This document shows positions 5,715-9,847 of a stretch of DNA of 9,847 nt, one piece after another (within the stretch, counting starts at the first letter, position 1; each line of letters starts with the position of its first letter). The notes below the pieces were generated by a model that did no database searches, was not told the DNA's origin, and worked only from the letters and a program-made list of their open reading frames with translations. A program made the position numbers and the translations under genes. The DNA is from JBFJVZ01 sp041623895 (GTDB lineage Bacteria; Planctomycetota; Planctomycetia; Pirellulales; Pirellulaceae): NCBI GenBank assembly GCA_041623895.1, contig JBFJVZ010000310.1:1-9847 (forward strand). Reading direction: 5' to 3'.

Positions 5715-8092
5715 GGCAGCGTTCCAAAAACGAAACGGACGCTTTCAACCAATTCGGCATCCTTGACAGCGACAACGTCGTCACTGACATCCGATTCGGC
5801 GATAAACCAGTGGTGCGGCAATTCGCTATTCAGCTGCAAGTTCTTTTGCAACCAAGTCTCGAACACGCCGTCGGTGATCAGTTGAGACTCGCCCACGACT
5901 CGGTTCAGAGTCATGATCAAGTCGCTGACGCGGCGATCATAGGAACTGGATCGCCGTCGCCGGATCTCTGCCAACGGTCGATTACGGTTGTACATTTCAC
6001 TCAGCAATGTTTCCGCGATTTTCGGACTGACACTGCTGCAGGAGACGCCGGACTGACCAGGCTGGATACTCTTGGCAGACCAGTACAAACCGTTCTGGTC
6101 ACGGACGATTACGTTACGAAGTTGGAACTGGAAACCGTTTTCCAGCGATCCGCGGCTTGAATCGGAAGCCGCCGGAGGATGAAAGTACAATTTGCCCAGT
6201 TGATGTCGCGGCTGATGCACAATGAACTGCCGCTGCGTTCGCGAAGGTAAGAAGGAACTGTCGAAAACCTGGGCGTCGTCGCGGATGTCTACTTTGCCGG
6301 AAATCGCGAACGACTTCTCGTTCAATTCTTCCCACGATACGCCGTCGTTATCCGGGTAAGCCATGACTTCCGCATCAGGACCAAAGCGTAAACCGTCAGC
6401 CGGACGCACGCCGGCAAAATAGGTTGATCGGACACGCTCGATCGCATCACCGCTCCGCCCATCAACCCAAGTCAACTGCCGAATTCGCGTTGTCGTTCCA
6501 AATCCGTCCGCGACCACTCCATAAGTGAACATAGCAACCGTGGTCATCAAAGCCAGCATGGGCGCGATGGCAAACATCAGGTAACCCCGCCCCACACGCG
6601 TCGTTCGCCGATAAGCGATCGGGCCTACCAAAATAACGAAAACAGTTAACAGTCCCATGAACGTGTATACGGGAGGTTGGGCAACGCCCGGGATCAGCCA
6701 GCGACGAGCCCTTGGATCGCCCAAGATCGGATCGACGCCGCGCCGCAACGCACTTGATTTGCGGTGCTCGAAAGACGTGACCACCATGCTCCAATAAAAA
6801 TCGTCGATCGGTTCCGTTCCGGTGATCCCCAGCACTCGCCCCGCCGCGACCGGTTGTGACCAGATGCGATCGGTGGTTGGCGGGGATTTCGCCAGCTTCG
6901 TTATCTCCGCATCAACACGACGCAACTCAATCCTCGCATCCGCCGGCGTCATTTGCGCAAACTGGGGAGGGTTTCTCTGCTGAACGCCGTTGGCAATCGC
7001 CTGAATTGTCGCGCGGCGTGCGCTCAAGGCTTTTCTCCGCTCATTGCGAGAGACCATCGTCGTATCTTTCAGCCGGCGGATGCGGCGGCTCTCTACGTAC
7101 TCCTCGCGCGATTGAAAATTTGCCGCTGCCAACGTCGACTTGGCTGGCCCCGCGTTCATGATGACCAGGGTTCCCCCAGCCATCACCCAGTCTCGCAACG
7201 CCTGAAATCGGCCGGGGTATTCGTTGGAAAGTTTCTCTAACTCATCCAGTGAGACCAACACTCCGTCAAACCCCTGGTAATTGCGCCAATCGTCGGAAAG
7301 TCCCGAAATGTTGGCCGAAGTCAGCGGATCGAAATCCTTCCAGCCAAACCACAACAATTGGCGAAAAGCGCGAAAATTGCCGGAGTTTTGCGGAACCGTC
7401 GAATTCGCTTGCGATGTTTCATTCGCCAAGCCTGCCGCATCAGCGTTGGCTGCCGCCGACGGCTCGTCGTCAATGTACAGCCAATTCAATGTCAGTTCAT
7501 CCTGTAAGAACTGCATCGGCGGTTGTGAGTTGCGTTGCAACAAGGTGCCAATTGCTTGCGCGTAATCTTCCAGCTCGACGCCATCCTCAAAGAGGCGAAT
7601 CTGGTAAGCGTTTCCAACCGCCCATTTGGGAAGATGGCGGCGAATGATGACGTCTTTAAGACCCTGCGGCGCCGTGATCGGAATGTCACACGAGATGCCG
7701 TTTTGAGGCGGGGACTGCCCAAGTTCAACAGGTTCGAAACGGATGATCAACTTTCGATCGGCGGAAAAAGTGCTGGTTGATTTCACCTGGATTTGTACCG
7801 GCAAGTAACCGATGGCACCGCTACCGTCAGCGACAATATCGACGGTGAAGCCGCGAATCTTGTCCGGAGCCTGAGGCAATGATGCCCGGATCATGGGGCC
7901 CGCAAGAATCGGGCTCGGCGCATCTGTTGAGGTATTCTTAGCGACTGGGAGCATGGCCACTTGCAGCGGGTCAGATGCCGTTGGTGTGTCCTGGGCCGCT
8001 GCAGCTTGATTGCTGAACAACAGCAAAAGCAGGACCAGGCCTATCATGACCAAGCCCAGGGCGCAGCGGTCAACCATGAATCGTGAAATCAC
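5711..8092 (-). CDS. Membrane-anchored protein with gatase-like extracytoplasmic domain, in ABC module
   Basis: The 793-residue product begins with an uncleaved or cleavable signal segment (hydrophobic 11-30, then NQAAAAQD). A large exported region (about 34-473) contains a beta-rich part, then a stretch with GFDGVLVSLDELEKL (274-288) and LRDWVMAGGTLVIMNAG (299-315). That stretch resembles class-I glutamine-amidotransferase-like folds of membrane proteins beside ABC transporters; no catalytic Cys-His pair is apparent. Two helices follow (about 475-494 and 504-526) with a short basic loop (YRRTTRVGRGY), placing a second domain (about 530-793) outside again. The GTG start overlaps the preceding stop (GTGA); an ATG five codons in (8077) is an alternative that keeps the signal segment. 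Its own stop overlaps the ATPase start. It may be an auxiliary or substrate-contact subunit, by analogy with GldG. I do not recognise a named family with certainty. Confidence 0.85.
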   Translation of the reverse strand: MISRFMVDRCALGLVMIGLVLLLLLFSNQAAAAQDTPTASDPLQVAMLPVAKNTSTDAPSPILAGPMIRASLPQAPDKIRGFTVDIVADGSGAIGYLPVQIQVKSTSTFSADRKLIIRFEPVELGQSPPQNGISCDIPITAPQGLKDVIIRRHLPKWAVGNAYQIRLFEDGVELEDYAQAIGTLLQRNSQPPMQFLQDELTLNWLYIDDEPSAAANADAAGLANETSQANSTVPQNSGNFRAFRQLLWFGWKDFDPLTSANISGLSDDWRNYQGFDGVLVSLDELEKLSNEYPGRFQALRDWVMAGGTLVIMNAGPAKSTLAAANFQSREEYVESRRIRRLKDTTMVSRNERRKALSARRATIQAIANGVQQRNPPQFAQMTPADARIELRRVDAEITKLAKSPPTTDRIWSQPVAAGRVLGITGTEPIDDFYWSMVVTSFEHRKSSALRRGVDPILGDPRARRWLIPGVAQPPVYTFMGLLTVFVILVGPIAYRRTTRVGRGYLMFAIAPMLALMTTVAMFTYGVVADGFGTTTRIRQLTWVDGRSGDAIERVRSTYFAGVRPADGLRFGPDAEVMAYPDNDGVSWEELNEKSFAISGKVDIRDDAQVFDSSFLPSRTQRQFIVHQPRHQLGKLYFHPPAASDSSRGSLENGFQFQLRNVIVRDQNGLYWSAKSIQPGQSGVSCSSVSPKIAETLLSEMYNRNRPLAEIRRRRSSSYDRRVSDLIMTLNRVVGESQLITDGVFETWLQKNLQLNSELPHHWFIAESDVSDDVVAVKDAELVESVRFVFGTLP

Positions 8093-8556
8093 GTTCGTTG
8101 CTCCCGTGGCGGCAGAATTTGTGGAGGCAGTTGGCCCTCTGCAAAGGGATTGCCAACCAAGTCATCTGACTCGCGAACCGGAACCAACAACAAAATCAAA
8201 CCCAAACCGGCTAACAGTCCGGGCAGAAACCAGCCGGTCAAATACGGCAGCGACAGGCCGGCCAGATTCACAGCCGACAAAACGGCTGCCAGAGCCAAAG
8301 CAGCATATCCGCTCTGCTTGCGAATCACCGCCACACTCCAGGCGAACAAGAACAAGACCGCAAAGGCCGCAAAGCAGCTGGTGGGAAACGCCAGCGCTGT
8401 CATCACCGAGGCTGCTAACTCACCACCGTTGTCAGCCGCTCGAGCAATCGCCGCAATGACTGCCGAAAATGTTGTCAGCACCAACATCGTCCGAAAGGAA
8501 ATCCGGGGCAGCAGTCGGCTGCGTACAATCGGTTCGACGGAAGGAGCCTTCGTCAT
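8089..8556 (-). CDS. Small membrane protein of unknown function, first gene of the coupled set
   Basis: With the ATG chosen here the product has 155 residues. It has a basic cytoplasmic start ending in RISFRTMLVLTTFSAVIAAIA, a form common at the N-terminus of small planctomycete membrane proteins. About four hydrophobic segments follow: the first just after RISFR, a second in LAFPTSCFAAFAVLFLFAW, a third in AALALAAVLSAVNLAGLSL, and a fourth in LPGLLAGLGLILLLVPV. The tail is polar and Pro-rich (NPFAEGQLPPQILPPREQ). A longer form from GTG at 8604 would add 16 residues that do not look conserved; no Shine-Dalgarno sequence decides between them. The stop overlaps the start of the 793-residue gene by 4 nt. 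No known domain is recognised; co-translation suggests it belongs to the ABC module. Confidence 0.75.
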   Translation of the reverse strand: MTKAPSVEPIVRSRLLPRISFRTMLVLTTFSAVIAAIARAADNGGELAASVMTALAFPTSCFAAFAVLFLFAWSVAVIRKQSGYAALALAAVLSAVNLAGLSLPYLTGWFLPGLLAGLGLILLLVPVRESDDLVGNPFAEGQLPPQILPPREQRT

Positions 8557-8652
8557 GTTTTGCCAGGCAAGCGAGAGATAAGACTTTGATGGGTCGATCC
8601 CCACCCCTCACCAGTCTAACGGGCAGAAAACCCGAACGCGACCAAGCGACGA

Positions 8653-9534
8653 TTAATGCATTTTCACGCCGCAACGGTAGCAATACTCCGCGTCCAGCCG
8701 CTGGCCTTTGACCCCGCAATTGCCGCATCCCGGCACGCCGGATGAATCATCCAGCCGTCGAGCCGTGAACTCGGCAGCCACGAAGCCGCTGGGGACGATG
8801 ATCAAACTGTAGCCCAACAGAATCAGCGCAGTTGAAATCACTTTACCAGCCGCAGTCTTGGGAACGATGTCGCCGTAACCAACCGTAGTCATGGTCACCG
8901 TCGCCCAATACATCGACTGTGGAATCGATGTGAACTGACCGCTGGGATTCTTGGGCAACAGCGTCTCCACGCAGTACATCAGGGTACCGCTAATCGAGAC
9001 AGCGACTAAGACCACGGCAATGAAGACGATAATCTTATCGCGTGCCAGCCAAATCGTGGCCGACAGCTCATCGGCTTCGGTCATCAATCGCCACAACTTG
9101 AGGACACGGAACACGCGCAGTAATCGGATGCTGCGGATGACCACAAATGAACTGACCGATCCGGCGGTCACGACGGCTAAGTATGTCGGCAGAATACTGA
9201 GCAGATCGACGATGCCCCAGAAACTTATCGCGTAGCGGATTGGCCTCCGCACACAATAAAGCCGCAATCCGTACTCGATCGTAAACAAAATCGTCAGCAA
9301 CCATTCCGAGTACAAAAAGAATGATCCGTAATCTTCGGCGTTGTTGCCGACAGTTTCCAGCGAGATCAGGATCACGCTGGTCAAAATGGCAATCATCAAG
9401 CCGATGTCGAACCACAGGCCCGATGCAGTTTCATGCTCGAAGATGATGTCGTACAGCGTCGCGCGCAGCGGTGGTCCGTCGGGTCGTTGCGAATCCCGAC
9501 GACGCTGAGCAGCAGGGGTTCGAGCTGGATTCAT
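8653..9534 (-). CDS. Voltage-gated-type potassium channel with C-terminal zinc ribbon
   Basis: The 293-residue inner-membrane protein has the six-helix Kv layout: S1 at about 39-60, S2 72-92, S3 102-121, S4 130-150, S5 167-189, pore helix about 205-216, S6 231-255. S4 carries basic residues at exact three-residue spacing (R134, R137, R140, R143, K146, R149), a voltage-sensor signature. The filter is TTVGYGD at 216-222, the K+-selective sequence. Acidic residues in S2 (E87) and S3 (D110) are the expected counter-charges. After S6 a short tail holds CGNC (270-273) and CYRC (285-288), a four-cysteine zinc-ribbon-like module ending the protein. It probably forms a tetrameric K+ channel. ATG start, no Shine-Dalgarno sequence. 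It lies 96 bp upstream of the small membrane-protein gene and may or may not be in the same transcript. Confidence 0.93.
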   Translation of the reverse strand: MNPARTPAAQRRRDSQRPDGPPLRATLYDIIFEHETASGLWFDIGLMIAILTSVILISLETVGNNAEDYGSFFLYSEWLLTILFTIEYGLRLYCVRRPIRYAISFWGIVDLLSILPTYLAVVTAGSVSSFVVIRSIRLLRVFRVLKLWRLMTEADELSATIWLARDKIIVFIAVVLVAVSISGTLMYCVETLLPKNPSGQFTSIPQSMYWATVTMTTVGYGDIVPKTAAGKVISTALILLGYSLIIVPSGFVAAEFTARRLDDSSGVPGCGNCGVKGQRLDAEYCYRCGVKMH

Positions 9535-9651
9535 GGGATGTCAGTGATCGGGAAAACGGGACGCTCCGATCGCCACCAGCGGCACCATGGGGTCCCCTCT
9601 GCGATTGGCGTCGGCTCCGCGCGCCGTGCTTTGCTCCAGTTAGATTTGCGA
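9535..9651. other. Upstream region of the channel gene, no clear promoter
   Basis: These 117 bp between the channel start and the palindromic element hold no supported gene and no promoter that I can place. The whole stretch from 9535 to the window end (313 bp) is non-coding as far as I can see; plus-strand frames crossing it are read from the opposite strand of the channel gene and run into repeats. Confidence 0.4.
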
Positions 9652-9675
9652 GTAGCCGGATTCGCCAGAATTCGG
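9652..9675 (+). repeat. 24-bp repeat, copy 1 (forward)
   Basis: Begins GTAGCCGGATTCGCC and ends AGAATTCGG. It matches copy 3 (9788-9811) at 20 of 24 positions and copy 2 (9692-9715, inverted) at 20 of 24. Its last 20 bases are the exact reverse complement of 9828-9847. Confidence 0.9.
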
Positions 9676-9691
9676 ATCGTTCGGCGATTTA

Positions 9692-9715
9692 CTGAAGTCT
9701 GGCGACCCCGGCTAC
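9692..9715 (-). repeat. 24-bp repeat, copy 2 (inverted)
   Basis: Reverse complement begins GTAGCCGGGGTCGCC and ends AGACTTCAG; 21 of 24 positions match copy 3. With copy 1 it forms an inverted pair around a 16-bp spacer. Confidence 0.9.
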
Positions 9716-9736
9716 GAACGAGAACCTGATTCTTCG

Positions 9737-9765
9737 CTGGACCAAAGCACTAGTGCTTTGTCCAG
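9737..9765. repeat. Central palindrome of the nested element
   Basis: The core AAAGCACTAGTGCTTT (9744-9759) is a perfect 16-bp palindrome. It extends outward as CTGGAC-C on the left and GTCCAG on the right, giving a 29-nt near-palindrome with one unpaired C. As single-stranded DNA or RNA it would fold into a stem of about 14 bp. It lacks a T-run, so it is not a standard intrinsic terminator. Confidence 0.9.
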
Positions 9766-9787
9766 ATTCAATCTTAGGGTGGTGGTC

Positions 9788-9811
9788 GTAGCCGATGTCG
9801 CCAGACTTCGG
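9788..9811 (+). repeat. 24-bp repeat, copy 3 (forward)
   Basis: Begins GTAGCCGATGTCGCC and ends AGACTTCGG. It is the mirror partner of copy 2 across the central palindrome, with 9786-9809 matching the reverse complement of 9694-9717 at 22 of 24 positions. Confidence 0.9.
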
Positions 9812-9827
9812 GGTATCTTGGAACGAA

Positions 9828-9847
9828 CCGAATTCTGGCGAATCCGG
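9828..9847 (-). repeat. 24-bp repeat, copy 4 (inverted), cut by window end
   Basis: The 20 visible bases are an exact reverse complement of 9656-9675. The repeat would be expected to run four more bases past the window. With copy 3 it forms a second inverted pair with a 16-bp spacer, the same as the first pair. Confidence 0.85.

Noticed and set aside
5444..6160. Long open plus-strand frame (about 238 codons) opposite the ATPase and 793-residue genes
   Set aside because: It is Arg/Ser-rich with no family resemblance, and lies opposite two genes with clear domains; it is an antisense shadow.
8557..8604. GTG start at 8604 for the small membrane protein
   Set aside because: It is possible, but the 16 extra residues look non-coding and the ATG at 8556 gives a typical N-terminus; kept only as an alternative.
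8620..8634. CGGG/CCCG stem between the channel and small membrane-protein genes, as a terminator
   Set aside because: The stem is only 4 bp and the T-run lies in the loop, not after the stem on the minus strand.
9652..9847. Possible CRISPR array from four copies of a 24-bp repeat
   Set aside because: The copies alternate in orientation and the spacers are 16, 72 and 16 bp; a CRISPR array has direct repeats with uniform spacers.

Overview
The window looks like a chromosomal segment of a planctomycete, probably a Rhodopirellula/Pirellula-type organism. The grounds are moderate GC content, mostly absent Shine-Dalgarno sequences, several GTG starts, a triple-domain DUF1573 protein with a signal peptide, a tandem DUF3467 protein, and many short palindromic intergenic repeats. 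This assignment is inference from sequence style and family content; no marker gene such as rRNA is present.

All eight genes I support lie on the minus strand, so transcription runs from high to low coordinates. In that order they are: a six-helix voltage-gated-type K+ channel with a C-terminal zinc ribbon (8653-9534); a small four-helix membrane protein (8089-8556); a 793-residue membrane-anchored protein with a glutamine-amidotransferase-like fold (5711-8092); an ABC ATPase (4641-5714); an ABC-2-type permease (2956-4536); a protein with two DUF3467 domains (2128-2826); a Maf-family nucleotide pyrophosphatase (1432-2118); and a secreted DUF1573 protein (234-1241).

The core of the window is the transporter module. 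The small membrane protein, the 793-residue protein and the ATPase are joined by two successive 4-nt GTGA stop/start overlaps, which points to translational coupling. The permease follows 104 bp after the ATPase. That spacer holds two hairpins, one of them followed by a run of T, which may lower permease expression relative to the ATPase. The layout (NatA/GldA-like ATPase, ABC-2 permease, large extracytoplasmic protein with a gatase-like fold) is analogous to, but not demonstrably homologous with, the GldA-GldF-GldG system. Its substrate is unknown.

DUF3467 and Maf form a second tight pair: the two frames are in register and separated by one TAA plus 9 nt. DUF1573 appears to be a separate unit after a 190-bp gap.

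The two ends of the window carry repeats. Positions 21-192 hold three copies of a GC-rich repeat in alternating orientation. Positions 9652-9847 form a striking nested palindrome: four copies of a 24-bp repeat arranged as two inverted pairs, mirrored around a central perfect 16-bp palindrome, with all three nested pairs sharing the same centre at 9751.5. This is the most unusual structure in the window. I see no rRNA, tRNA, CRISPR array, transposase or integrase.
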